A stretch of 64,000 bases of DNA from Ascaris suum (Eukaryota > Nematoda > Chromadorea > Rhabditida > Ascarididae), in contig CM024169.1 of NCBI GenBank assembly GCA_013433145.1, positions 13,028,817 through 13,092,816 on the forward strand. The letters run 5' to 3'. The notes below the pieces were generated by a model. The model saw only the letters and a list, made by a program, of their open reading frames with translations. It ran no database searches and had not been told where the DNA came from. This document shows, one piece after another, positions 1-11,700 of this stretch (position 1 is the stretch's first letter; each line of letters begins with the position of its first letter). Both the position numbers and the translations under genes were made by a program.

Positions 1-606
1 GCATATGTTTGAGCATATTAATGCTGCGAACAGTCATCTGCTTAAAGAAATATCTGCTTAAAAACAAAAACATTTTCAATCTCGAGCACCATTCATACTA
101 CTCCTACTGATAGTTGAAACTTTTAGAAAATCTCATTACAATACTGCAGTATTATAATAGTACAGTATTACAGTATAATTATGTTATTATAATTTCATTC
201 ATTGTTATACGTTGTAACGATATTAGAGAGCAATCGAAAATCTATCAAAAAAAAAACGTTCCTTCATTAGGTATAATTCCTGCTGAGAGTTTTTAGACGA
301 AAATCTAGCTTAGTTAGCGTTCGTTGCTATTGAAGATACCCGAATTTACACACATTTGTTAATACCTACTGTGGCAATTTCTTTTCACTCTATTCATGAA
401 TTAGATCGTCGTAAATGATAGAAAATATCTATGAAATCGAACAATTTGTTTGTATTTTCAATTATGAGTTCGTTATATATGTGAAGAGCGGCGTTGACTC
501 AATATAAATAAATCATCGATTATTAATTTATTTCAATAACTCAACATTTCTTGTTGCACTCATTTAACTATGCATTATTTACATCGCGAAAATATTATAA
601 TAAATT
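1..606. other. AT-rich flank, no gene seen
   Basis: No recognisable exon was found on either strand. If the methyltransferase-like gene that runs leftward into this region has further 3' exons, they should lie here or beyond the window edge, but I could not identify one with a convincing acceptor and reading frame. Confidence 0.4.
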
Positions 607-3600
607 TTAGCAAAATATTTTCGAAATTTCTAAGCTGAGAAGAAGCCAAATCGAATCAATGATAAAATTGATTATAATTATACCGCTATCTTTGAGGCAT
701 TGTCGAGTAAGCCGTATGATATCATCGTCAAGAAAAATTGACGTTGGACACATTACTGTCAGCTTATTAGAGAAACCGGTTGGGCATACGTCCATATAGA
801 TCGCATCGAATTTTACGCCTGTATAAATTTACCTCATTCATGTATGAGAATAATAAAATAAATGATGTAAATTTAAATGAGCTTTTTGAATATAATTTAT
901 TTTTGCATTATGATTAATAAATGATAAGCATAAAGCCTAAGGAAAATTATATGAGTAAGTAACGAATATAAAAGAAAATATTTTACCACATACGATTAGC
1001 TAACCTATCATAAATCCGCATATCTTATGTGGATTGCTAACCAAACATAACTTCCAACCTCTATTGGTTGCTTCTCGTAAAAAATCTACGCCATCCATAG
1101 TGATAACATGCTGTGTGTTATCCTCCTTAAGACCGAAATATTTTCTCGCCGTTTCAACTATCGATTGCTCCAATTCAATCACCGTTATATTCAGCTGGAA
1201 ATGAGCAAATCAAAGAAAAAAAACAACTAAAATATTCGCCCAATTCTAATTTATTTCAATCATAACAAAGTAATTCAAAGATTTCTCAAAATGTGCAAAC
1301 GTAAATTCAATTTTATCAACGAGACTAAAATCATAGAGGTGCTTAAATCGTTACTGTCCAAGTAAGTATCAATGAGTTGAACGTTAAGCAAATTTCACGA
1401 TCGATTTATTCATGATGCAAATAGCTGATTCTGAAAATTCACAAACGCCTCAACAATGTCACTTTTAACCAAAGAAATTTACTGAAGACTTTTAAATGAA
1501 AAGTGGTACTCACCTGAGGAAAAAAATAGTGGATGAAATTGTTCAGTTGTGAACCACCAAGACCGATTATCAAAATGTTGCCCTCGGTAGCTCTGTCAAT
1601 TTTTAGTGAGCCGGTTAAGAACGGAGGTGCCACAAGTGAGCGCCCCACACCGTTTAACCTACTGTAATCAACTGTCAGTTGGGATGTATCGAAATAATCC
1701 ATTTCCGTAATATCTAAAATAAAGCTTTTTTGATGATTCCCATCATAGTCGCTCTTAAATCTAGCAGTATGCTGCAGATTATATGGATTTAACTGAACGG
1801 ATCATTGATGGAGTACTTACGCTCCTTCATTGACTCTCTTAACATTTTCGGTTTTTTATGCATCCTGCATCCGGCAATGAATTGACAGAAGTCAAGGTAT
1901 ATCTTCCTTCCTAATGAACAGTAATGCTCAGCTATCGCTTCTAATGTAACGTTTATCAATAAGATCATAAAATAAGGCTGCTCAGGAGTTGATCTCTTTT
2001 GAGATCTTTGCGACCCCAATCACTACAATCCACAAAAACTTCTCTGCTCATTTGCTCATTGTGAAGCTTTATTAACACATGGAAATTTTCCTACAAACAT
2101 TGATAAGGTATAAGAAAAAGGATCTATCTATGAAAGGTACAGCCGAAGAAAGGATCTAGCCTAGTTCGCTCGAAATTTATCTTCAAATATGACAATCTGA
2201 TTTTCAGTAGCGATCTAACGAGCTTGGTGCAAACTTCAATGAGTAGGAAGTCTGAAATGTATTGACGTGTGACAATTTCAGCACTGCCGATCACCCCAAA
2301 ATAAAGTGGCCTGGCAACTAGGATAGAATATGAAACAAATAAAAGAGCATACTAGAGGAACAAGCACGATGTAGACGTTTGTGATTTTGCTGCTCAACAT
2401 AAACTACTTTAATAAATTTTTTTAAGTAATAAAATAGCGATAGATACTCATGTCGAAACTAAATCAACCACTGCGTGATCTCAAACGAATCTCATTTCCT
2501 GCTCAGCCGATTGCAAGAAAAAAAAAACTGATTCAGCCGATTCTAAACAATGCGTAAGTTTTTCGATAATTTTGACAACCTGTTATTTCCTCCAGAATTT
2601 GATGGATCAGTTTCGAAATTAGTTCCGGGGACTCACTGTATTCAGCATTGGGCCAGAAAATTTGGCACGTCTGGCTTCGGGGCTCAAAGCACGATTTCGT
2701 ATACTTTTGTCAGTTGTGGAGAGCTCCCTAAGCTTTTGTCATACCATTACGCGCATAAGGAATGAAGGGGAAGATGCCTTATTTAAGAGAGTTTATCAGA
2801 TTTTTTGAAGTTAATGCTTGATTTAGGAAGTGATTGCGATATTTCCGTTAAGTCTGTATTTAAACGCTCAAATATGATTTTATATCACTTTTTCAATAGG
2901 TCATCACTTTATTCCACTTTCTACCGGGAAATTTCTGAGTGATCTCTCATGTTGCGCTGCTACTCGCGTGTAGCAGCTAAAACTAATATTTATTTTACAT
3001 TGTTCAGTAGCCAAGTATTCGTCGCTTCCTTTCAGAAGTACCAATTGCTTGTTGCAATGGATGTTCGCTGCCGATGACCTAGCATATGCACCCTGCTAAA
3101 AGATCTCTTGGAAAGGAAACGTTCAGTAGCAGGCTGCTATTGATACGGTGTCATCGCTTGTTTATAAAAGCAGCGTTCGCTTTGCTAGAGGATTCAACGC
3201 TGATGTCTTGATCCCAACTCTATTGTTTTGCTGCAACAACTCTTCTTCGAATGTGTACATTGACCGAATTCATCGCCAGTTAATCGTATGATGGATACCA
3301 ATCACAGCTTAACTTATTCTGCACCAAACGTATTCTTTTCCACCTAACTATCCCAGTCAACTCAATAAACCACTCAACATAAGTCTTTATATACTATTTG
3401 AATAATATTTAAATGAATTATTAACTCACTTTCAGGTACATGCATCGCCAACTCACTTATAAATATTTCATTGAAGGCAGGATTTAGCATTCTTCTATTG
3501 ATGCGAATTCTGAAATTCAACTCGTCAGCTATCATTTTGATAACCTCATCGGCGTCGCTTGCTCTTAACAATCACATCATACTTCCGTTTAATTTTTTTC

Positions 3601-4663
3601 ATTTCCGACAATGATAGATCAAGCGAATAGTGTTGAATCAACGGCGAGTTGAGTTAATGACAAGAGTTCTCTTGTAACGAAGAATGTACGCTATTCAATA
3701 AAGCGATATTGTCGTTGAAGTGAAATTAATCATCCTAACAAAAGCAAACGTTATCACCTAACATGTGGTAACGCTTTATAAATTATTCAAAATCATAGAG
3801 GTATAATCAATTCTAGCACTCATATTAGATCTAAAGTAAATAATGAGTAAATCAAACCGTTTAGTGGAAGGATCTTTGAAGATAAGATCAACGACCATTA
3901 ATTCAGCCATCGATGTATCAAACGAAGCAATTTGTATAGCGGTGAAATTGATGAATGATGTTTTCACAACGGAAGCAAGTGGTGATTCTATCATATAAAC
4001 ATGACCATATTCTCTAATCTGCAAACGCCTTCATTTACTAGTCGCAATTTTTTTTTTATTGCAAATAAAGTGTTCATTTGAGCGTTGAAAATTCATGCTT
4101 TTATATAAATGTGCCTCAATGCATCATCACCCTTGCGGCTACATTGATCTCGGCGCTAAGTGTTCCTCATCGTTGTGGAAGTGGAAGTTGCAGATAAATC
4201 TCGAAAAAAAAACTGTGAGTGATGAGGATAGTAGAAGTGAATAGTAAATGGATCGCTAAACAATGTAAATAATGATGGAGCTTTATTTGTTAGAAGTATT
4301 GATGAGGCAAAAATTTTTACACCTTATGATAAACTCTATTAACGTTATTATCATCGACTCATGAAAGAAATTTGTGGATGAAATTCCTGCGTTACTTCGT
4401 TCTTAGTTCGATATATCGAAGAGTCCTTAAAAAAAAGAAACATAGGCTATAGCAAAACTATTTCAATACGCCAATAAGTATAATTTCATAGAAAGCATAA
4501 AACGATCGTTAGCTTTCTTGACAATTCAATTAGATGAGAAATGAAAATAGATAAGAATATTCGGGATTCGAATTCCATAATATCGAAAGAAAAAACTTAC
4601 CACTATGCTAAATACGAATAGAACAACGGCAATCACTGCTAGTCGATAACGAGTGAATCGCAT
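607..4663 (-). CDS. Membrane-anchored spermidine-synthase/methyltransferase-like protein
   Basis: Exons seen, minus strand: 4663-4601, 4018-3858, 3563-3430, a middle exon ending at 1821, 1713-1514, 1194-1059 and 818-607. Exon 1 encodes a 21-residue hydrophobic signal anchor (MRFTRYRLAVIAVVLFVFSI). The 3' exons show a class I Rossmann fold of the spermidine-synthase type: the strand and glycine loop ILIIGLGGSQLNNF, the acidic end of strand 2 in TVIELE, TMDGVDFL, the strand IYMDVCP, and a final hydrophobic strand GIIIINF. The upstream part (YFDTSQLTVDYSRL) matches my memory of nematode members of this family. Phases agree at 4601/4018, 3858/3563, 1821/1713, 1514/1194 and 1059/818. The link from 3430 (one base left over) to the exon ending at 1821 (donor GTAAGT) is unresolved, and the 5' edge of that exon lies somewhere below 2022. 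The open frame stops at 607, shorter than expected for the fold. Substrate unknown; true polyamine synthase activity is doubtful. It could be two genes or a partly decayed one. Confidence 0.6.
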
Positions 4664-4680
4664 AGCTCACTGCTGAAATC
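4664..4680 (-). other. Probable spliced-leader acceptor of the methyltransferase-like gene
   Basis: On the minus strand GGATTTCAG ends at 4673, nine bases before the ATG at 4663. A strong 3' splice site with no coding exon before it and a very short leader fits nematode trans-splicing. This supports 4663 as the start codon. Confidence 0.5.
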
Positions 4681-4699
4681 CTATAGAGTCCGCTTATAG

Positions 4700-7230
4700 A
4701 ACTTGAAAGATGCCGAGAGACATTTGCAAAAAACGATGTCACATAGTTATTTGATAACAAATATATGAAATTTTGTGTTTGTAATGTTACTCTTTTGGAT
4801 AATTGTAGTATACACCGTTTTCTTGTTTCATCAACATTGAATGACCATAAGTTTTGCAGTTTAAGAAAGCCTTCTCAGGATTTCTTTAAGCCTTAAAAAT
4901 ATACAAATTAGAAAAGAATAAGCGAGAGAGTGCGATGAACTTGCCAGCTCACATTAAATTATATTTAAATATTCCTCAAATCAAGAGGAAAAACAAAAAG
5001 AAAAATTTGCGCTTTGAGATCTATCAATTATGTCGAATAGGGAAACATATCGATAAATATTCTGCGAAATATTACAATTTGCTAGTTGAGAAAAATTTAT
5101 TGACAACCGGCTTTTTGGCGATTATTTTATACATCTACGATATACCATAATCAAATCTGTAAAACATGAATTATTCTCTAAAACATTTCTTCTAAACAAC
5201 ATTATGCTTGCTTTTTTTTTCTGAAACAACAGATGCGAAATTTGCTAAAAATAAAGGGAGAGGAGGAGGGAAGGGAAGGGCACTTATGGTCTTAAGCCAC
5301 ATTGGATTCCATCAACGTTTGATTCTTCCTGAAATGCATACCACTAATTTGCTGATGTTTTTTCGAAGGCAATCCTCAGGCAGAATTTTCTCTATTTGTT
5401 CCACCTAATAACTTTTGGAACTCGTTCAGAGATATTTCAAAGAAAAATTCTCGAAGAAATAAAACTGAATTATCTGATTCAAATGAATATCTATTGAAAA
5501 TGTCCTATCTTTAATTTATCGCATTAGTGAAAGAAAATCTTTATGGTGCGTCACTCATTGAAACGATGAAATTTATCCTCAAGCATGATATAAATATTTG
5601 TAACTTCACTCATCATTGCTAAAAAATAGTGGAAAATTTTCAAAAAACAACAGAGTAATTCTTCTATATTTTCCACTACATGCAAAATTAAAAGATTTAA
5701 TAATGCTGTATGAATTACGCTAACAAAGTTAGTTTTTTTTTCTTCAACGAATTTAGTCGAGAGTAAAACAAAAAATAAGTGGGAAAGTTTTTATAGCGAA
5801 AAAATTTCATCGCCATGATTTCAAGGAAAGATATGTGAAGCAAGCGGAAAAATTCGACATTAGGGAAAGCGTAACGAGATGCTTAAATGTTGGTATCACC
5901 TATTATTGCAAAACTTTACAGTGGGTATATTTTCAAAAATTCTACAGTCTAAATAAAAGATGAGGCGCCTTCAATAGAGCAACTTATCACCGAAAAAAAA
6001 AAACAAGAAAGGGGAAGTGAACGGGTTCTCTTTCAACGTTACTTCATAGTTTCGTTTATTGATGTTTTCGTTGGCATTGCATTTTTTTTTTGTGCATTTG
6101 TTGCAGCAAAGCAACAACACGAAATGATCGAATCACTTTTGAACTTGCATCAATGTAACGATTTCAACCGCGTACACAATTGTTTCTTAAGTATGAGAGA
6201 TAGAGGCGTCATGATATTTTTTGCCTTATAATGGAATATGTTAATAAAAATAAGTGAGAGCACGAGAAGCTCGATTATGATGCATTCATCACCAAATGGA
6301 TAACCACTAATATACTGCAAGTAAATGCTTATGGGAAAACGATAACGTACTCCTAGTACTCGCAGTAACATTGAAGACGCCTTTTTGCTAAGGGGAAAAT
6401 TTTAAAAACACATCAAATATTAGGATGGAGTAATGAACGGTGGAAATTATTTCGCAACCTTGTACTTCAACTAAATTGTTTTCGTGAGGTGCTAATTGTT
6501 TAGAAAATAGGTGAAAGTTGTTTTTTTTGGGAAATGCAACAGTCAACCGATGGTAATCACCCATACTTCGTCAATAGCTAGAAGTAAGTTAGCCTATCGT
6601 CTCTTGATATTTCCACTCAGAAATCATCCACCGCAAATTAGCAGGAAAATTTTTTTATTATATGGGCAAAAATTCTGTAATTGAGCATTTCATGACAAAT
6701 TGGAACATACTCTTCTTTGTCTTCCTTCCTTGTTTGTTACTGTCTTAGTTTAGATGCTTGAAAACGAAAAGCTTGACAATGGACGACTTTAGACCGATTC
6801 ATGAACAACAGATGTTGAATGCATATATGCTTTCGTGTTGTCTCACCCGTTAAGGATTTCGTAATATAACACAAAGCGGAATGCCCAGCTAACCAACCGT
6901 ATAATCAATGAAACAATATACGTCTTTCATCTCTAGAGATAACCGCTCTAAGACTGATTTCTTCCAAAAATTTTAGGCGACCTACTACAGAAGAAAGGTA
7001 TCGTATTGAAGGACGACGTCGATTATGGTTATGGTACAACTAATTATGGTAGAAGTCGATTATGGTAGAAGAAGAACTAAAAAAACATCATCGCTATCCC
7101 TGGACGTCAGTTTTCACCGAATTTTATAAATGTGAAGGTTCTTCTCGAATCCGTTGGATCAATAATAAATCAGCGGCAGGACGATACAATCATGACCGGA
7201 AATTTCTCTTATAGGATGGTACTTTCAAAG
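4700..7230. other. Intergenic, no supported gene
   Basis: AT-rich sequence with many homopolymer A and T runs. Open frames here, such as 4935-5150 on plus, are short, lysine-rich and of a size expected by chance at this base composition. Nothing recognisable was found. Confidence 0.4.
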
Positions 7231-7238
7231 CAGACTCT

Positions 7239-7442
7239 TTACTTCCTTTGCCTGAGCAAAAAATGTCTTTGAACTGCCTGATTTACCAACGGATTGTGAT
7301 GAGTAAGAGCGAACTTCTTAGTGATATCAAGCCGACTGCGCTTGATAGAAGCCATAAACTCTGCAAGTAGGACATCGCAACCAAGTACGAAACACAATAG
7401 GATATTTGCAAACAATGTTTTAATAGCAGTTGCAAATGGCAT
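7239..7442 (-). CDS. Possible small signal-peptide protein, 67 aa (uncertain)
   Basis: A single open frame from ATG at 7442 to TAA at 7239. The first 25 or so residues are hydrophobic (TLFANILLCFVLGCDVLLAE) and the tail is basic. An acceptor-like TTTTTAG ends at 7455, 12 bases before the ATG, the same geometry as the confirmed genes here. I recognise no family. An open frame this long is not rare by chance in this sequence, so this is a candidate only. Confidence 0.2.
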   Translation of the reverse strand: MPFATAIKTLFANILLCFVLGCDVLLAEFMASIKRSRLDITKKFALTHHNPLVNQAVQRHFLLRQRK

Positions 7443-7459
7443 CGTCGAAATTGGCTAAA

Positions 7460-8418
7460 AACCAGATTCCATTGCAGTGTCGATAACTCAAATCTCTTTT
7501 TATTGACGTGGTCGTCACTTGCCAAGCCTCCGCCATTCATTCATTCGTTCACCTCATGTCATTCAATACGCTTCTTTAAACACTCTGTTTAATTAGAAAT
7601 TATTCTAATCATTATTTGAATTTATTGCCTTGAAAGATATTCGCATATATAAGACGTTGATAATGAATTGGAAATATCGTATCTTGGAAGGCCTTCAACA
7701 ATTTGCTTCTCATAGACTGTAAACTTAGCTGTATTTCGAAGTTTCTTGTGCTATCGTCTCTGATATGCTCCAGCAACTCTTCGAAGCATCACTTTGAGCT
7801 AAAGCTTGATTGCAGCAAAACGCTTTTCTTTTTGTTGTTTTTTTTTTTTTGAAAGTAAAGAAATTTAAATTTTGAACTCTTGGAGTGCTGTTTTTGTTTA
7901 ATTTAATGACTCTAAATAGCACTTATTTGCGTGGAAATGCTGCTTTGAAGTGTGTTTCATGAAGAGATGGTTACATACACGCAAGTCGATCAAAGTGGAA
8001 GTCCAAACATCATGGAAATGCTTTAGTAATCGATCAGTGAATGTGCTTAATCGTGCAACAGCTTCTCTCATTGATCATCCAATCGAGCATCTTTAATGGT
8101 GATCGCTCCCACTGGAGAGGCATTCATTCACCCATAGAATTGCACTCTTTTTTTACGTGGATTTGTTTAGCGTGCATGAAATAGCAACTTTATTTAGTTA
8201 GATATCTTCAACTGAAATTATTGCAGTTACCAGTGAAGTAGTACTGAGGCACCCTGCTGCTACTGGGAGCCAATTCTATTGTTTATTTCGTATCTGCACT
8301 ATTACTTCCTACCTACGTGAAGTATTTTTATCTGTGGTCACCAAAAAAGTTACAACTTCCGTTCTTCGTTCGTTTTATTGAGGCCTTCATTTATTCTTGG
8401 AATATATTATAAGGATTC

Positions 8419-8420
<2 letters not shown>
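7460..8420. other. Intergenic, no supported gene
   Basis: No recognisable exon; poly-T run near 7840-7850. It lies upstream of the acid phosphatase gene. Confidence 0.4.
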
Positions 8421-8499
<79 letters not shown>

Positions 8500-8500
8500 T
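8421..8500. repeat. (TA)n microsatellite
   Basis: About 78 bases of uninterrupted alternating TA, some 270 bases upstream of the acid phosphatase start codon. Open frames across it that read as alternating Tyr-Ile are artefacts of the repeat. Confidence 0.97.
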
Positions 8501-8770
8501 ATAAATTATATAATATATGCTACTTTCCTGGTGCAATATAGGATTGTGTCGGTAGAATGTAGCAAACGATCTGAAATGTTGCTGGATTTTAAAAAAATGG
8601 ACATTCAATTCCAGCCATTTGTTAGTCGTCCTAATTTTTAGTCAATTTCCAACGGCTCACATACGAAATCTTTCGAAGGCCATTTTCAGTAGATAGAAAA
8701 TAAAACAACTTTGCTCATTAGCTGAGTTTAGAACGATGTTTTACGAGTAAACTAAAAAATAGAGCTGTTT

Positions 8771-8775
8771 TCAGG
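8771..8775 (+). other. Probable spliced-leader acceptor of the acid phosphatase gene
   Basis: CTGTTTTCAG ends at 8774 and the ATG begins at 8776, leaving one leader base. A splice acceptor directly before the start of a protein with an intact signal peptide points to trans-splicing, not to a missing upstream coding exon. Confidence 0.55.
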
Positions 8776-11700
8776 ATGATATACTCCCTTCTATTCATCG
8801 CTGTTGTAGTGCATAAAGCGGAAAGTGACTGGAATAGATATGAATTGACGATAAATCGATCTATTAAAATCGATGTAAGCACACAACTAGTGCTTATGGG
8901 TACAAGACATGGAAATCGGCTACCAAGTCGATTCATCGATATAAATCAAAGAACGTGGGGATTTGAAGGTAATGCAGAACTCACACAGGTAAATTTATTC
9001 CCGCATTACTTACGCCTGAGTTGCGCATAAATTTATTACTACAATTGTAGATTGATTTACGAGAGCGATTGTGTTTCAAAAATCGGTTAATTACAAATCT
9101 GCAAATTCAACAAAACATTACGATCGATAATTGAAACATAGTGTATACTGATGGTATTACTTAGTAAGGTTGGAGAGGGAGAGTAGAGAAAAGATGTGTA
9201 ATCCTGACTTCGTTTATGCATAATTCGTGGTTGATTATCGTCATTGAAACCTGTTCGTGTTTTAATAGATCTCTGGCCAGGAAAGGGCACACATACACAT
9301 CGCGATGGCTCTGAAGAGCCATTTGACTCTCTAGCCATCTGCCCGCATATTTCAAATACAAATTCGCTGCAACGCTTCGAGTTTATTTCGCAGGACGGGT
9401 GGGATGGATAACCTGACTCACTGTGCACTCCTCCAGCATCAAAAGCAGCCTCTATCACGGGCCCTCCAATTTTGTGTTTTGTTGAGCATCCTAAGCTCAA
9501 CTTCCTTTTGAAGGGAAAGTTTAACAAAGTGTACTTGCATCAATAAGCCAAACTGATTTGTGCAGTAAATCCCTTCGTTCCTGTTGATCTCGCCTCCTAG
9601 TAATAGCTCGCGCAGCCTCTGACTCCATGGCAGCATCACCAGAAGCGAAACGTCGTCGGAACGCAACCGAAAAATTTCTGGTTTCATGGCGGTCGCTGTA
9701 AAGGTAGAAATTGACTTTTAGAGGTAAGATAGGAGCTGATTTCTTTCACACGCTCAAATGCGCCCTTTCTTCCAACACACCATTTTTTTGATTTCCAGTT
9801 TTAATTTTTTTTTTCAAATTATCACTGAGCTTTCTTCAGTATTCCTTGAGGCAATTTTCCAACAAAGCTGAGAGAGTAATTTCAGTTTGGAAAGCGTCAA
9901 TCTTTTGGCGTCGGTAAAGAACTTCGCGAATTTGTTGGCTCTATGATCAGTAAAAATTATTCGCCAAAAGAGGCAAAATTCTACACATCGAGTGCAAATC
10001 GTTGTCAAATGACACTTCAAGTGGGTGAACGCGTTTAAAATAATTCGTTTCTATGTATGAAATATTTGTTAGCTTCGAGAAAAGTATACTTATTGAATAT
10101 CTTGCTTATTTTTTAAACCTCTTTAAAAATTTTCGAAATTGAAATTCAAAATGTTTTTCAAATTTATTTTGCATTGCGCTATGATTTCACACATCTTGAA
10201 ATAACTTTTCATGAGGTCATCATCATATCTAATTTGCTGGATTTAAGCATTTGTTTCACGATTTCCTAGCTTTTTTTGATATATTTATGAGCATAGTAAT
10301 TGAAGCATTATTGCGATGAATGAGAATCGCTCCATTTAATCGTGTTGTGCATTTAGTATGACTTTAAGTGTCATTGTTTTAAAAATAATAAAAGAAAAAT
10401 TTAGATTATATGTATATGGCTTAATTTGCATATGTGCAATTTTCTGAATTATATATTTATAGCAATCAAACAGCATCTCTTTAAGAGATAATTATCAACG
10501 TAATTATTTCATTTCAAGACACTACTTGCTGGTTTCTACCGACCAGATACATTCACTGAATGGAATCCTGCTCTCGACTGGACTCCTGTTCCCTATTCAA
10601 TCGACGATCGGATGCTACGGATGAATGCAGTGAAAAATTGTCCTAGAAGCGATGACGGTGAATAAATTTGATGGAAAACTTCATTCTGCAAAAGTATATG
10701 CTCTATATGCGGTATAAACACAGCTACTCTTTCTTCTCCACTTATTGATGCAACCTTCTTAGAAGTTCTTCAGAGTATTGTTCTCCGCTTATAGCAGTCG
10801 CAACGAATAAGTGCAAGCATATTTTCATGGCAATTCAATTTTTTGCGCTCAGATATATTCCATTATATAATTTATCTCCATTATTAAGGATTACGGTGAT
10901 GGGCAGCAATAGATATCGGTATTCGGTAGAGAATTGCAAATATCGCCGGAGCTATATACATATTCGGCATTCGCATGTTCCATTTAGAAGAGAAAAATGA
11001 GTGTAGAAGAACGAATTTCATAAGTTTCGAGAGAAAATCTGCTAACTTCTAGTTATAAAAACAAGAAGACGAGGCAGATTTGAATTTTTCTTTAATAGAA
11101 CGTTTTACAAGTAAACATTATAAGATTTTCGAGGAATTTCACTCAATAGCAATCAAAAAGCATGCCCTAATATTGGAATTCATTCGATTTCTAGGATAAA
11201 TTCGTAATTCTGCGCCGCCTTCTTTCCTTGGAAATTTTATTTTATGAACTTCTATATATTCGTATATTCATTGATAATTCAGGAATATTGAGAACTACCG
11301 TATTTATTTCATAAAATTTGGAAAAAAAAATGAGAATTGGAGATTCTCTTAAATTATCTCTATAAATTTTAAAAATTTATATTTTAGCATGGATGCCAAT
11401 TTTAAATGACACGCTCACAGATCTAATATTGTTGAGTGAAGAAAATCGCCTATTGCTCGACTATATAGCTAATAATACCGGTTGGAATGCATCGATAAAC
11501 AGTGCATCTGATGTTGCCGATAATCTCATCGAAATTGTTTGTTTCTTTCTAACTCAAACTATCGGTCTTAATAAGATGATTTGATCAATATATGAGTATT
11601 TGAAGTGAATGAAATAACGATTGCTAAGAAATGATTAATGCAGGTGATTTCGGCACATTCATTTTATGAACAGTTGCTTTTGGCTATTGACTGATTGATG

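Noticed and set aside
8378..8641. Open frames across the (TA)n and (similarly at 39389) repeats
   Set aside because: Tyr-Ile repeats produced by the microsatellite, not protein coding.
9886..10020. Minus-strand 68-codon frame at 9814-10020
   Set aside because: The plus strand here encodes phosphatase exon 2, with FGKRQ and SSANRCQMT, and has clean splice sites.
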